64,000 bases of DNA from Bacteroidetes bacterium ADurb.Bin013 (GCA_002071385.1 MWFB01000010.1:1-64000), one strand, 5' to 3'; counted from the first letter of the stretch, positions 35,099 through 44,720 are shown. The notes: generated by a model from the letters alone, not told the origin. Numbers and translations are program-made.

Positions 35099-37645
35099 AT
35101 GACACGTTCTATGACATGCTGGCTTATCTGCCTGCTATTTTTTCAGATAATGACGGCACAGGAAACGGGGGCCTGGATACGGATCAATCAGGCCGGTTAC
35201 CTGCCCGGTGACATCAAGGTTGCCGTACTGATCTCCAAAGAAGAGGCTTCTCCCGTTGCTTTCCGTGTACTGGACATGAGAACGGACGCCTGTGTCTTTT
35301 CCGGTTCGGTCGAAGAAGGGACCATTAAAGAAGTACCCGCGGTCAAATGGGGGATGGCCTCGGCTTTTCGCCTGGATTTCAGCGAATTGAAAGAGGAGGG
35401 CGGCTACCGTGTCGTGACGGACATTCCCGGGAAGGGAACTGTGGAATCTCCGGCTTTCAGAATAGGGGCCGAAGTATATGAGGGAACGGCCGATTTCCTG
35501 CTCACTTACATGCGGCAGCAGCGTTGCGGCGACAATCCCTTTCTGGATACACTCTGCCATCAGAACGACGGGTACATAGTGCTGCATCCCGAACGCACGG
35601 GAGAAAAGATAGATGTCAGGGGTGGCTGGCACGATGCCACAGATTACCTGCAATACCTCACCACCAGTGCAAACGCCACGTTCCAGATGATGTTCGCCTA
35701 CACTCAGGCAGAGGATAAATCGGTGTTCAAAGACCGCTTTGATGCCACGGGCAGGCCGGGGGTAAACGGGATCCCCGATATCCTTGACGAGGTCCGCTGG
35801 GGTCTGGAATGGCTCTTGAAGATGAACCCCGAAGACAAGATGATGTTCAACCAGATCGCCGATGACCGGGACCATGTGGGTTTCCGGCTTCCGGTGGGAG
35901 ACAAGGCCGATTACGGGTGGGGACCTGGCGGGGGACGTCCCGTCTATTTCATTACCGGGGAAAGGCAGGGATTAAGGGAGCACATCAACCGGACAACCGG
36001 GGTGGCCTCCTCGGCCGGGAAATTTGCCTCGGCTTTTGCCCTGGGGGCGGAATTGTTCAGGGAACTGGACCCCGGTTTTGCAGAAAAAATGAAGGCCAAG
36101 GCACTGCCGGCTTATCATTTTGCCGAGGAAAAACCGGGCAATACGCAGACTTGTTGCGTAGTTTCTCCCTATTTTTACGAAGAAGACAATTATGTGGATG
36201 ACGTAGAGTTGGCAGCCGCTGTTTTCCACCACCTGGGGGCAGGGGAGGAATGGCTTCAAAAGGCCGATTACTGGGGACAGCTGGAAGAGGTGACCCCGTG
36301 GATGGAGCTGGGCCGGGCACGGCATTACCAGTTTTATCCCTTCATAAACCTGGGACACTATTACCTGGCCTCGTCGGATACGCCAATGGCCGAAAAATAT
36401 ACGGAATACATGCGTCGGGGACTGGAGCATATCCGGCAAAGGAGCAGTGACTGCGCTTTTATGAACGGGATTCCCTTAATGTGGTGTTCCAGCAACATGG
36501 TGGCAGCTGCCATTACGCAGGCCGACCTGTATTACAGGCTGACCGGGGACAGTACTTACAGGGAGATGGAAGCTTCGCTGCGCGACTGGCTTTTCGGGTG
36601 CAATCCCTGGGGAACTTCCATGATCGTGGATTTTCCCCGCGGTGGCGATTATCCCAAACGGCCGCATACTTCATACCTGCCCACCCTGGGCAAAAGCACC
36701 CCGGGCGGGTTGATTGATGGCCCGCAACTGAGGGAACGCCTTAAGGAACACAGCCAGTATATTTCCCTGGCCGACGGGGCCGCCTCTTACGCTCCGTTCA
36801 ACCAGGGGGTTGCCCTGTACCATGACGAGACGTGGGATTATGCAACCAACGAGCCTACCATGGACGGGACGGCCTCGCTGACTTATTACCTGGCCGGGAG
36901 AGAAGCTGAGGGCAGAAAGGAAGCTGCCGGTCTTGCAGCGGACAAATCACGTCCGGCAACCGAAAGAGACCAGCGCGGGGGCATCATCCGCATGAATCCC
37001 GGAACCCCGGAGATCTACCTGACCTTCACGGCCGACGAGCGTTTTGAAGGGGGCAGGACCGTGCTTGAAACATTGAAAAGGAACGGGATAAAAGCTTCTT
37101 TCTTTCTTACGGGCAAGTGCCTGCGGGATCCTCAGTGGAAAGAACTGGTGCAGGACATCATAAGCCAGGGGCATTATGTGGGGCCTCACGGAGACATGCA
37201 CCTTCAGTACGCTCCCTGGGACGGGGACATAGAACAGTCGCTTGTTTCCGGCGATAGTCTCAGGAACGACATTGCCTGCAATATGGACGAACTGTCGCGT
37301 GTCGGGCTGGATGTCTCGAAAATCCGCTGGTTCATGCCTTCCTATGAGCATTTCAATACAGAGACGGTCCGGGTGACTGCATCAATGGGAATGGAAGTGA
37401 TCCACCTGACTCCCGGCATCATGACACTGGCGGATTACACCACTCCCGACATGCCATCCTACAGGAGCACAAAGGAATTACTGAAGCAGCTGTATGATCT
37501 TGAAAGAGAAAAAGGACTGCACGGGGCCATCATGCTCATCCATCCGGGAACAGAACCCTCCAGGACTGAAAAATTGTATGACCGGCTTGACCAGATCATA
37601 AAGACCCTGAAAAGAAAGGGATACGTTTTCCGGCGCCTTCCCTGA
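35099..37645 (+). CDS. GH9 endoglucanase fused to polysaccharide deacetylase
   Basis: The 848-residue secreted enzyme has a signal peptide (about 1-20), an Ig-like CelD_N domain (about 22-115, RINQAGYLPGD), a GH9 (alpha/alpha)6 barrel and a C-terminal NodB-type domain (from about 635). In GH9 the GGWHDATDY block supplies Asp179 and Asp182, and Glu585 in ATNEPTMDG is the likely general acid. In the NodB part H697 and H701 (PHGDMH) and the LIHPG block are kept, but the usual TFDDG is replaced by TFTADERF (Asp646), so the metal site is altered. Target is probably an acetylated beta-glucan such as xyloglucan or cellulose-related material. Gene start at 35099 is chosen for the signal peptide. Confidence 0.87.
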   Translation: MTRSMTCWLICLLFFQIMTAQETGAWIRINQAGYLPGDIKVAVLISKEEASPVAFRVLDMRTDACVFSGSVEEGTIKEVPAVKWGMASAFRLDFSELKEEGGYRVVTDIPGKGTVESPAFRIGAEVYEGTADFLLTYMRQQRCGDNPFLDTLCHQNDGYIVLHPERTGEKIDVRGGWHDATDYLQYLTTSANATFQMMFAYTQAEDKSVFKDRFDATGRPGVNGIPDILDEVRWGLEWLLKMNPEDKMMFNQIADDRDHVGFRLPVGDKADYGWGPGGGRPVYFITGERQGLREHINRTTGVASSAGKFASAFALGAELFRELDPGFAEKMKAKALPAYHFAEEKPGNTQTCCVVSPYFYEEDNYVDDVELAAAVFHHLGAGEEWLQKADYWGQLEEVTPWMELGRARHYQFYPFINLGHYYLASSDTPMAEKYTEYMRRGLEHIRQRSSDCAFMNGIPLMWCSSNMVAAAITQADLYYRLTGDSTYREMEASLRDWLFGCNPWGTSMIVDFPRGGDYPKRPHTSYLPTLGKSTPGGLIDGPQLRERLKEHSQYISLADGAASYAPFNQGVALYHDETWDYATNEPTMDGTASLTYYLAGREAEGRKEAAGLAADKSRPATERDQRGGIIRMNPGTPEIYLTFTADERFEGGRTVLETLKRNGIKASFFLTGKCLRDPQWKELVQDIISQGHYVGPHGDMHLQYAPWDGDIEQSLVSGDSLRNDIACNMDELSRVGLDVSKIRWFMPSYEHFNTETVRVTASMGMEVIHLTPGIMTLADYTTPDMPSYRSTKELLKQLYDLEREKGLHGAIMLIHPGTEPSRTEKLYDRLDQIIKTLKRKGYVFRRLP

Positions 37646-37669
37646 TGCTCTGGACGAAGCTTTTTTATG

Positions 37670-37677
37670 TATCTTTG
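37670..37677 (+). promoter_or_regulatory. -7 box TATCTTTG before nfnA
   Basis: Full TAnnTTTG match, 24 nt upstream of the ATG at 37702. No convincing -33 box is visible. Confidence 0.45.
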
Positions 37678-37701
37678 GCCGTTTTATAATGATTCCCGTT
37701 T

Positions 37702-38562
37702 ATGTACAAAATCCTGAAAAAACGCATACTGGCACCTGATATCTGCCTGATGGAAGTGTCGGCGCCCCGTGTGGCGTCCAGCGCACAACCCGGACAATTC
37801 CTGATTGTCAGGGTAGGAGAAAAAGGAGAAAGGATTCCCCTTACCATCTGTGATTTCGATCCCGTGGCCGGCTCGGTCACCATTGTGACACAACGGGTGG
37901 GAGCCTCATCACGCAAGATCTTTGCCCTTGAAGAAGGGGAGTCTTTTAACGATTTTGCAGGGCCACTGGGCGTTCCTTCCGAATTCATCCATGAAAGGGA
38001 AGAAATTCTGAAAGAAAAGAAATTTCTTTTCATTGCCGGCGGTCTGGGTACCGCCCCGGTGTACCCCCAGGTAAAATACCTGCACGGCAAAGGAGCCCAT
38101 GTGGAAGTGATCATTGGCGCCAAAACCCGCGACCTGGTCATCATGGAAGAAGAAATGAAACAGGTGGCCGCCCGGGTACACATCTGCACCGATGACGGCT
38201 CATACGGATTCAAAGGACTGGTTACGGCCAGGCTCAAAGAATTGCTTGATGGTGGCGCACGGTTCGATCAGGCAGTTGCCATTGGCCCCATGATCATGAT
38301 GAAATTCGTAACCCTGACGGCCAGGAAATACAACCTGCCGCTCATAGTCAGCCTGAACACCCTGATGGTGGACGGGACGGGCATGTGCGGCGCCTGTCGT
38401 GTCACAGTAGGAGGAAAAATACGGTTTGCCTGCGTGGATGGGCCTGAATTCGACGCCTACCAGGTGGATTTTGACGAGGCCATGAGGCGGCAGTCCATGT
38501 ACAAATTACAGGAAAAGGATGCAGATCACAAATGTAAAATCGGTTTAGGCAATGGTCAATAA
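37702..38562 (+). CDS. nfnA: NfnA-type FAD/NAD-binding ferredoxin reductase subunit
   Basis: The 286-residue subunit has an N-terminal FAD-binding barrel, an NAD-binding domain (AGGLGTAPVYPQ at about 112-123) and a C-terminal 2Fe-2S cysteine cluster (MCGACRVTVGGKIRFACVDG). This matches the small subunit of NfnAB (also annotated as sulfide/dihydroorotate dehydrogenase-like). NfnAB couples NADH, reduced ferredoxin and NADP+ by electron bifurcation and is typical of anaerobes. The stop overlaps the next gene by 11 bp. Confidence 0.9.
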   Translation: MYKILKKRILAPDICLMEVSAPRVASSAQPGQFLIVRVGEKGERIPLTICDFDPVAGSVTIVTQRVGASSRKIFALEEGESFNDFAGPLGVPSEFIHEREEILKEKKFLFIAGGLGTAPVYPQVKYLHGKGAHVEVIIGAKTRDLVIMEEEMKQVAARVHICTDDGSYGFKGLVTARLKELLDGGARFDQAVAIGPMIMMKFVTLTARKYNLPLIVSLNTLMVDGTGMCGACRVTVGGKIRFACVDGPEFDAYQVDFDEAMRRQSMYKLQEKDADHKCKIGLGNGQ

Positions 38563-39931
38563 AATCAGGGTCCCGGTAAGGGAACAGGATCCAAAAGCCA
38601 GGACCGGGAATTTCCAGGAGGTCAGTTACGGGTACAATGCCCAAGAAGCCGTGCTTGAAGCATCCCGGTGTATCCAGTGCAAGAATCCCAAATGTGTGAC
38701 CGGCTGTCCGGTAACCATACAAATCCCACAATTCATAAAAGCCATCCTGGAAGGGGACATGCCCGGGGCAGCATCCGTCATAGCACGGGATTCCTCCTTG
38801 CCTGCAGTCTGCGGACGTGTCTGTCCCCAGGAATCACAGTGCGAGGGGGTGTGTGTCATGGGGATCAAGAACGATCCCATAGCCATTGGGAAACTGGAAC
38901 GGTATGTGGCCGACTGGGCACGGGAAAATAATTATACAACGGCCATACCGGCTGTTCCCAACGGCAGGAAAGTGGCCATAGTGGGTTCAGGACCGGCAGG
39001 ACTTGCCTGTGCTACCGACCTGGCCAAGGCCGGTTGTGACGTTACGATCTTTGAAGCCTTGCACAAACCGGGCGGCGTGCTCGTTTATGGTATACCGGAG
39101 TTCCGTCTGCCCAAGGCAAAGGTGGTGGATTATGAGATAGGGCAGGTCAGGAAACTGGGTGTGAAGATTGAATGCAACGTAGTGGTGGGTCGGACCGTCA
39201 CCATAGATCAATTATTTGATCAAGAGGGTTTTGATGCGGTTTTTGTGGGATCAGGCGCCGGACTGCCAAAATTCCTGGGCATTCCGGGCGAGAATCTCAA
39301 CGGAGTGGTCTCGGCCAATGAATTCCTGACCAGGAATAACCTGATGGAGGCATACGTTCCCGAATCGGACACGCCCATCTACGTCGGAAAGCGCGTGGCA
39401 GTTGTCGGTGGCGGCAATGTGGCCATGGATGCTGCAAGAACGGCTTTGCGCCTCGGGGCGGAAGTCGAAGTGGTTTACCGCAGGACCCGGAAAGAAATGC
39501 CCGCCAGGGTGGAAGAAGTGCATCACGCCGAAGAGGAAGGAGTCACCTTTCAAATGCTGACCAACCCGGTTGCCGTGTTGGGAAATGAAAAAGGCTGGGT
39601 CACCGGCCTCAGGTGCATCCGGATGGAATTGGGCGAACCCGATGAAAGCGGCAGGCGCAGGCCTGTTGAGGTACCCGGATCCGAATTTGACATTGCCTGC
39701 GATGTGACCGTCATAGCGTTGGGAACCTCTTCCAACCCACTGATCGCGCGTACCACTCCGGGACTGGAGATGAACCGGCACAACGGGATCGTTGCCGATG
39801 AAAGAGGCATCACATCACGCCCCGGTGTTTTTGCAGGAGGGGATGTAGTAACCGGTTCCGCCACGGTGATACTGGCTATGGGAGCCGGCCGCCAGGCGGC
39901 AAAATCAATCCTGGAATACCTGGAAGCCTGA
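38552..39931 (+). CDS. nfnB: NfnB / NADPH-dependent glutamate synthase-like subunit
   Basis: The 459-residue flavoprotein has an N-terminal domain with eight cysteines for two 4Fe-4S clusters (CIQCKNPKCVTGCP and CGRVCPQESQCEGVC), then two Rossmann domains (VGSGPAGLACATDLAKAG, VVGGGNVAMDAARTA). It is annotated as gltA/GltD-like in many genomes, but the adjacent nfnA makes the bifurcating NfnAB complex the better call. No large glutamate synthase subunit lies nearby. Its last 56 bp overlap the convergent GH3 gene. Confidence 0.92.
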   Translation: MVNKIRVPVREQDPKARTGNFQEVSYGYNAQEAVLEASRCIQCKNPKCVTGCPVTIQIPQFIKAILEGDMPGAASVIARDSSLPAVCGRVCPQESQCEGVCVMGIKNDPIAIGKLERYVADWARENNYTTAIPAVPNGRKVAIVGSGPAGLACATDLAKAGCDVTIFEALHKPGGVLVYGIPEFRLPKAKVVDYEIGQVRKLGVKIECNVVVGRTVTIDQLFDQEGFDAVFVGSGAGLPKFLGIPGENLNGVVSANEFLTRNNLMEAYVPESDTPIYVGKRVAVVGGGNVAMDAARTALRLGAEVEVVYRRTRKEMPARVEEVHHAEEEGVTFQMLTNPVAVLGNEKGWVTGLRCIRMELGEPDESGRRRPVEVPGSEFDIACDVTVIALGTSSNPLIARTTPGLEMNRHNGIVADERGITSRPGVFAGGDVVTGSATVILAMGAGRQAAKSILEYLEA

Positions 39932-42176
39932 TCTCTTGCTGCATATTGCGGGAGGAAGACCCTATGCGCAGGGTATAATCCCCGGCATCTACCACCCAGC
40001 CTGTTCCCGGAACATAAGAAGCGAGCCGCTCCATGGGAATGATTATTTCAGCCATGCAGGATTCCCCGGGGCCCAGCAGGGGCGTCTTGGCAAAACCCTT
40101 CAGTTCCTGGTACGGCTTATCTCCCATACCTTCAGGTGCGCTGACATATGCCTGGACGACTTCACGGCCATTTTTTTCCCCTGTATTAGTTATCACACAC
40201 TGAACGACAATCCGTTCCGGCTCCACCCGGACATCAGGCTTGGCATATAGGAATGAAGTATAGGACAGTCCGTACCCGAAGTGATAGGCCACCTCTTTCC
40301 GATGGCTGTCCACATCACGGTATCCCACGAAAATTCCTTCCTCATAGCGGGTGTAGTCTATGTTGAGCCTTTCTGCTGCTGTTTTTTTCTCTTTTTTCCC
40401 CATCATGGACAGCCACTTCACCGGTACTCCTTCCAGGGGAAAATTCTTGTGTGAGGCAAGGTCCTCCAGGTATGCCGGGATGGTCACCGGGAGCCTTCCG
40501 CACGGGGTTTTCTTTCCCGAGACGATATCGGCCAGGGCCCGGCCTCCTTCCTGTCCCGGCATCCAGGCCAGCAACAGGGCATCGGGCAGACCGGACCAGG
40601 AGGCGGTTTCAACAATGCCACCCACATTCAGCACCACGACAACGGGTTTCCCGACTGCCTGGAAAGCCTTGCAGACATTGCCAATAAGTGCTTTTTCCTC
40701 TTCCGAGAGCAGATAATCCCCTTCTATTGTCCGGTCCGTGAATTCCCCTGTCCTGCGGCCTATGGTGATGATGGCCACCTGGTTTTCAACCGCAGAGCGG
40801 GCGATAGCTTCTGCACCCGGATCTGTCTCCGTGGGAAGGCCCTGTCCCGTGATTCTTTGGGTGATGGTTTTCCATTTTCTTTTGTAAGCCCGGTTGACAC
40901 TGTCCGTGTAGCTTTGGTAGCGCTCCCTGAGCTGTGGGTCAGGCAGGTAGCCTGCTTCCTGCAGACCTTCCGCCGGAGAAACAGTGTGATCTGCGTAGAC
41001 TTCTCCCGAACCAAAACCGCCTGCAACCAGCCTGTAGGAGGAAACCCCAAACAGGGCGATCCTGCGGATGGAGTCATTGAAAGGAAGCGCATTGCGATTT
41101 TCCAGGAGTACCATGCCTTCTGCAGCGGCATCACGGGCTATTGCCCTGTAACCGGCCTGACAGGCGCTGTCCTGTATGCCTGTTCCGGAAGGTGAGTCTT
41201 TTTGTGCCTGTTTCCTGTATGCATGTGAATCCAGCACAAGCCTGAGGACGCGACCGGCAGCCGTATTGATTGTTTCTTCCGCCAATTCCCCTTTTCTGAC
41301 GGCTTTGAGGATGGCTCTCCGTTGCCAGTTTCTGCCGGGTTCCAGCAAGTCATTTCCTGCACGTATCTGTGCCGGGGCATTCCGGCCTCCGAACCAGTCG
41401 CTCATCACCAGTCCTTGAAAATCCCATTGGTCACGCAATATTGTGGTGAGTAACAGGCTGTCCTCTGACGTATAGGTCCCATTGATACGGTTATAGGAAC
41501 TCATGATTGTTTTGGGTGCAGACTCCTTTACCGCGATTTCAAAGCCTCTGAGATAGATCTCACGCAACGTCCTCTCATCTGCGATCACGTTGTTGTTGTC
41601 CCGGTTGGTTTCCTGGTTATTGGCTGCAAAATGCTTGAGACAGGCGGCGGTGCCGTTTTCCTGTATGCCACGGACCATGGCCGAAGCGGCAATCCCCGTG
41701 AGCAAGGGATCTTCCGAGAAGTATTCATAATTCCTTCCACAAAGGGGATGACGGTGGATGTTCATGGCTGGCCCCAGGATCACATCGGCACCATGGGCCA
41801 AAGCCTCGGCCCCCATGGCCTTTCCCACCGCCGAGATGAGGGAGGTGTCCCAGGTGGAAGCCAGCAAAGAGGCTGATGGGTACCAGGTGGTTGAGGTTGA
41901 TCTGAGCCGCAGGCCGGCGGGACCATCTGAGAGTTCCAATGAAGGGATTCCCTGACGGGACAGCTTTTTGGTGGCACCCGCTGCTCCTATGGAAGAGCCA
42001 ATAAGGCCTTCTCCTGTGAGAAGGGAAACCTTCTCCTTCAGGGTCATGGCTTCCAGGACCTGTTCCGCATTGGTTTGGTTCAGTTGTATGGTCCCGTACT
42101 GACCGATGGCCTCAGGGGAGCAGGCGCCCCAAAAAAGCCCCGTGAGTATAAGAATTGTAATCTTTTTCATACCCAT
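39876..42176 (-). CDS. glycoside hydrolase family 3 (beta-glucosidase-like)
   Basis: The 766-residue secreted enzyme has a signal peptide with a Cys at about 19 (GACS), so it may be a lipoprotein. The N-terminal TIM-barrel domain carries the SDWFGG block with the nucleophile Asp (LVMSDWFG). Next come an alpha/beta sandwich domain with a candidate acid/base Glu and a C-terminal fibronectin III-like domain (about 650-750). Likely activity is release of beta-linked glucose or xylose from short glycans. It stands apart from the polysaccharide locus at 50-64 kb but would complete that pathway. Confidence 0.9.
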   Translation of the reverse strand: MGMKKITILILTGLFWGACSPEAIGQYGTIQLNQTNAEQVLEAMTLKEKVSLLTGEGLIGSSIGAAGATKKLSRQGIPSLELSDGPAGLRLRSTSTTWYPSASLLASTWDTSLISAVGKAMGAEALAHGADVILGPAMNIHRHPLCGRNYEYFSEDPLLTGIAASAMVRGIQENGTAACLKHFAANNQETNRDNNNVIADERTLREIYLRGFEIAVKESAPKTIMSSYNRINGTYTSEDSLLLTTILRDQWDFQGLVMSDWFGGRNAPAQIRAGNDLLEPGRNWQRRAILKAVRKGELAEETINTAAGRVLRLVLDSHAYRKQAQKDSPSGTGIQDSACQAGYRAIARDAAAEGMVLLENRNALPFNDSIRRIALFGVSSYRLVAGGFGSGEVYADHTVSPAEGLQEAGYLPDPQLRERYQSYTDSVNRAYKRKWKTITQRITGQGLPTETDPGAEAIARSAVENQVAIITIGRRTGEFTDRTIEGDYLLSEEEKALIGNVCKAFQAVGKPVVVVLNVGGIVETASWSGLPDALLLAWMPGQEGGRALADIVSGKKTPCGRLPVTIPAYLEDLASHKNFPLEGVPVKWLSMMGKKEKKTAAERLNIDYTRYEEGIFVGYRDVDSHRKEVAYHFGYGLSYTSFLYAKPDVRVEPERIVVQCVITNTGEKNGREVVQAYVSAPEGMGDKPYQELKGFAKTPLLGPGESCMAEIIIPMERLASYVPGTGWVVDAGDYTLRIGSSSRNMQQEIRLPGIPGLILPPGGRLP

Positions 42177-42215
42177 AAATATCGCCCATTTTTTTCAAAG
42201 TCGATTGATTTCACT

Positions 42216-42223
42216 TATTTTTG
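42216..42223 (+). promoter_or_regulatory. -7 box TATTTTTG before hisS
   Basis: Full TAnnTTTG match, 21 nt upstream of the ATG at 42245; the T-rich tract about 20 nt further up could be a weak -33 region. Confidence 0.5.
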
Positions 42224-42244
42224 CAAAGACCAATACAGAATATC

Positions 42245-43630
42245 ATGACACAAACACCTTCCATTCCCAAAGGGACACGCGATTTTAACCCGCTGGAAGC
42301 TTCCCGTCGCAATTACATTTTTGATACCATAAGGAACGTTTTCAAGGAATTCGGTTACGCACCCATTGAAACGCCTGCCATGGAGAACCTTTCCACCCTC
42401 CTGGGAAAATATGGCGAAGAAGGGGACCGTCTGCTTTTCAAAATACTCAATACGGGAGACAGCTTCGTACCTCTGGCCGGAAAGGTTGATCCCAATCCGG
42501 CCAACATCGATTCCAATGCCCTGGCATTGCAGGTATGTGAAAAAGGTTTGCGGTATGATCTGACAGTTCCTTTTGCCCGCTTTGTTGTACAGCATCAGAA
42601 TGAACTCACCTTTCCCTTCAAGCGATACCAGATACAGCCTGTTTGGAGGGCCGACAGGCCCCAGAAAGGTCGTTACCGTGAATTTTATCAGTGTGATGCC
42701 GATGTCATCGGATCGGATTCCCTCTATAATGAATTTGAAATGGTACAACTGGTTGATGATATTTTCAACCGTTTTGGCATTCGTGTCCAGCTCAGGATTA
42801 ACAACCGAAAGGTGCTGGCAGGGATAGCACAGGTGATGGGTTATCCCGATAGGTTGATCGACATAACCATAGCTATGGATAAATACGAGAAGAACGGCCT
42901 GGAAGGTGTCCGTATTGAATTGCTCGAAAAAGGCATTACCCCGGAAGGCCTGTCACGCCTGGAACCGCTGCTTCTGTTCAAAGGCGTCACTACATCCAAG
43001 ATCGCTTTCCTGACACGGCTTTTCGAGGAAGGTGGTTCGGAGATCGGGCTCAAAGGTGTGGAAGAGTTGAAATGGTTGTTTTCCATGATTGAAAAGGTTG
43101 GGACAGGGCAGGCTGTTGAACTGGACCTGACCCTGGCACGCGGACTGAATTATTATACCGGAGCCATTTTTGAGGTGAAAGCACTGGATTTCTCCATTGG
43201 CAGCATTTGCGGTGGCGGAAGGTACGACGACCTGACAGGTGTGTTTGGATTGAAGGACATGTCGGGTGTGGGCATTTCTTTCGGGGCAGACAGGATCTAT
43301 GACGTGTTGATGGGTATGGGTAAATTCCCTGAATCAGTCATGGATGCACCGCAAATCGTTTTTTTCAACATGGGCAGGAACGAGGCTGCCTACGCGCTGC
43401 GATGCATGAAACGTTTACGTGCGTCGGGCATAACCTGTGAATTGTATCCCGAGGAAGTCAAGCTGAAAAAACAGTTTGAGTATGCTCAGCGAAGAGGGGT
43501 CCGGAAGGTAGCCATAATTGGGGAACAGGAAATGAACAACAACCAGGTGACCTGGAAAAACCTCGAAACGGGCGAGCAGCAAACTGTTGATATGCAAGAT
43601 TTTTTAAATATGTTTGGAGTATTGGCGTAA
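42245..43630 (+). CDS. hisS: histidyl-tRNA synthetase
   Basis: From the ATG at 42245 the class II synthetase has 461 residues and charges tRNA-His. Motif 1 (PKGTRDFNPLEASRR), motif 2 (FKRYQIQPVWRADRPQKGR) and the histidine-specific LARGLNYYTGAIFE block are present, followed by motif 3 (GVGISFGADRIYD) and an anticodon-binding domain. A TTG/ATG start further upstream is not supported. The promoter of the following tRNA gene lies within its last codons. Confidence 0.96.
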   Translation: MTQTPSIPKGTRDFNPLEASRRNYIFDTIRNVFKEFGYAPIETPAMENLSTLLGKYGEEGDRLLFKILNTGDSFVPLAGKVDPNPANIDSNALALQVCEKGLRYDLTVPFARFVVQHQNELTFPFKRYQIQPVWRADRPQKGRYREFYQCDADVIGSDSLYNEFEMVQLVDDIFNRFGIRVQLRINNRKVLAGIAQVMGYPDRLIDITIAMDKYEKNGLEGVRIELLEKGITPEGLSRLEPLLLFKGVTTSKIAFLTRLFEEGGSEIGLKGVEELKWLFSMIEKVGTGQAVELDLTLARGLNYYTGAIFEVKALDFSIGSICGGGRYDDLTGVFGLKDMSGVGISFGADRIYDVLMGMGKFPESVMDAPQIVFFNMGRNEAAYALRCMKRLRASGITCELYPEEVKLKKQFEYAQRRGVRKVAIIGEQEMNNNQVTWKNLETGEQQTVDMQDFLNMFGVLA

Positions 43631-43644
43631 TTTTTGTACATTTG
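43613..43644 (+). promoter_or_regulatory. Bacteroidetes promoter for the initiator tRNA
   Basis: TTTG (43613-43616) and TACATTTG (43637-43644) are 20 nt apart, a full -33/-7 match, partly inside the end of hisS. Transcription would start near 43650, a few bases before the tRNA. Confidence 0.75.
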
Positions 43645-43655
43645 CAATTCTATAT

Positions 43656-43728
<73 letters not shown>

Positions 43729-43739
43729 CGAAGGATAAG

Positions 43740-43762
43740 CCAGTCATTTGACTGGTTTTTTT
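43740..43762 (+). terminator. Rho-independent terminator after tRNA-fMet
   Basis: Stem 43740-43745 with 43750-43755 (6 bp, CCAGTC/GACTGG), loop ATTT, then seven T residues. Confidence 0.85.
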
Positions 43763-43770
43763 CTTTTGAA

Positions 43771-44160
43771 TCAGTTGCCCAAATATTTCAATGCAAAATA
43801 CCCTTCACCACTTTCAGCCTTAAACTGTACCGTATTACCAGCCTGGATTGCGCCGGAAGGCATTGTCCCGATCCAGTCCTTGCCATACATATCATAGATC
43901 CTGATCACATTGCCGGAATCGCTGTACTGGAAAGTATCAGTGTCCTGTGCTCCATGATAATAGTCTACAGAAAGTACAAAAGTGCCATCATTAAAGAAAT
44001 CTGCATACTTCCATATCTGAAGGCCAATCGGAACTGATGAAGGCTTTTCCAGGATGAGTTGCCAGCTGTAGGAGGTTTTTGTTTCGGAAGGAGTTTCTGT
44101 GCATGACACCGCAGAACATAATAAAAGTGTCATAGTAAAAAGGGGGACCCATTTTTTCAT
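43771..44160 (-). CDS. small lipoprotein, unknown function
   Basis: From the ATG ending at 44160 the product has 129 residues with a lipoprotein signal (LLLCSAVSC, Cys near residue 20). The mature part is beta-rich with the blocks SYSWQLILEKP and FNDGTFVLSVDYYHG and may form a small lipocalin-like or beta-sandwich domain. I do not recognise the family. An open frame extends 59 codons upstream, but that stretch runs into the hairpin at 44275-44347 and is rejected. It lies at the edge of the palindrome island. Confidence 0.65.
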   Translation of the reverse strand: MKKWVPLFTMTLLLCSAVSCTETPSETKTSYSWQLILEKPSSVPIGLQIWKYADFFNDGTFVLSVDYYHGAQDTDTFQYSDSGNVIRIYDMYGKDWIGTMPSGAIQAGNTVQFKAESGEGYFALKYLGN

Positions 44161-44274
44161 TATTAGGGAATATTTGAAGTTAGAAATACATAACAAAGTT
44201 AAGAAATTGACGGCAATAACAAAAGAACCGGGAGCTGTTTTGGTACACCGGGGCTTCAACCCTTTCCTGCAGGC

Positions 44275-44347
44275 GGTCGCCTGAGTGCCAAGAACGGAGT
44301 GCTTTTTCCTTAAGCCGAGGCACTCCGTTCTTAGCACTCAAGCGACC
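44275..44347. repeat. long hairpin H1
   Basis: A 26-bp stem with two 1x1 mismatches: arms of 6 (44275-44280 with 44342-44347), 7 (44282-44288 with 44334-44340) and 13 bp (44290-44302 with 44320-44332). The loop is 17 nt (44303-44319). On the minus strand the loop reads CTCGGCTTAAGGAAAAA, very close to the loop of H2. Confidence 0.9.
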
Positions 44348-44400
44348 TTTCAGTTATGCGTATTGCTGCCCCAACAATCGCCTGGTGGTCTTCAAGGCGG

Positions 44401-44422
44401 TGCGCCAAAGGCTTTTGGCGCA
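44401..44422. repeat. perfect 9-bp hairpin
   Basis: TGCGCCAAA (44401-44409) pairs with TTTGGCGCA (44414-44422) around a GGCT loop. No T tract follows on either strand, so it is not a simple terminator. Confidence 0.85.
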
Positions 44423-44429
44423 TATAATA

Positions 44430-44444
44430 TGCTGCTTCGCAGCA
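44430..44444. repeat. 6-bp hairpin with TTC loop
   Basis: TGCTGC (44430-44435) and GCAGCA (44439-44444) are separated by TTC. It lies 7 nt after the previous hairpin. Confidence 0.6.
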
Positions 44445-44470
44445 CCAATCATTGTTCCCGGCTGCTTTTT

Positions 44471-44569
44471 GGGAGGTAGTAAGTGATTGTTTTGTCGCAA
44501 AAACCATTAATCCGCTATTATTGTGTACGTTATGGGCGTGAACACCATTTTGACAACTTACCACCTCCC
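44471..44569. repeat. 99-bp inverted-end element, copy 1
   Basis: The left end is GGGAGGTAGTAAGT and the right end ACTTACCACCTCCC (44556-44569), inverted copies with one mismatch. The interior is most like copy 4. A 21-bp spacer (44570-44590) follows. Confidence 0.85.
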
Positions 44570-44590
44570 TGGATTTCAGCGGTTTTGTAG

Positions 44591-44689
44591 TGGAGGTGGT
44601 AAGTAACAACCATGTTACAAAAATGCATAACGCCCTGTTTACTTGCGCATTAGAGGCGTTGTCGCGTTTTTCATCACTTGCTACCTCCC
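44591..44689. repeat. 99-bp inverted-end element, copy 2
   Basis: Ends are TGGAGGTGGTAAGT (44591-44604) and ACTTGCTACCTCCC (44676-44689). The interior is most like copy 3: both have GTAAC-N6-GTTAC near the left end and share CATTAGAGGCG. A 31-bp spacer follows. Confidence 0.85.
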
Positions 44690-44720
44690 CTTGTTTTTGC
44701 GATTTTTCCGTGATTTTGGG

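Noticed and set aside
38552..39931. Glutamate synthase small subunit (gltD)
   Set aside because: The sequence is similar, but the overlapping nfnA and absence of a large subunit make the NfnAB complex more likely.
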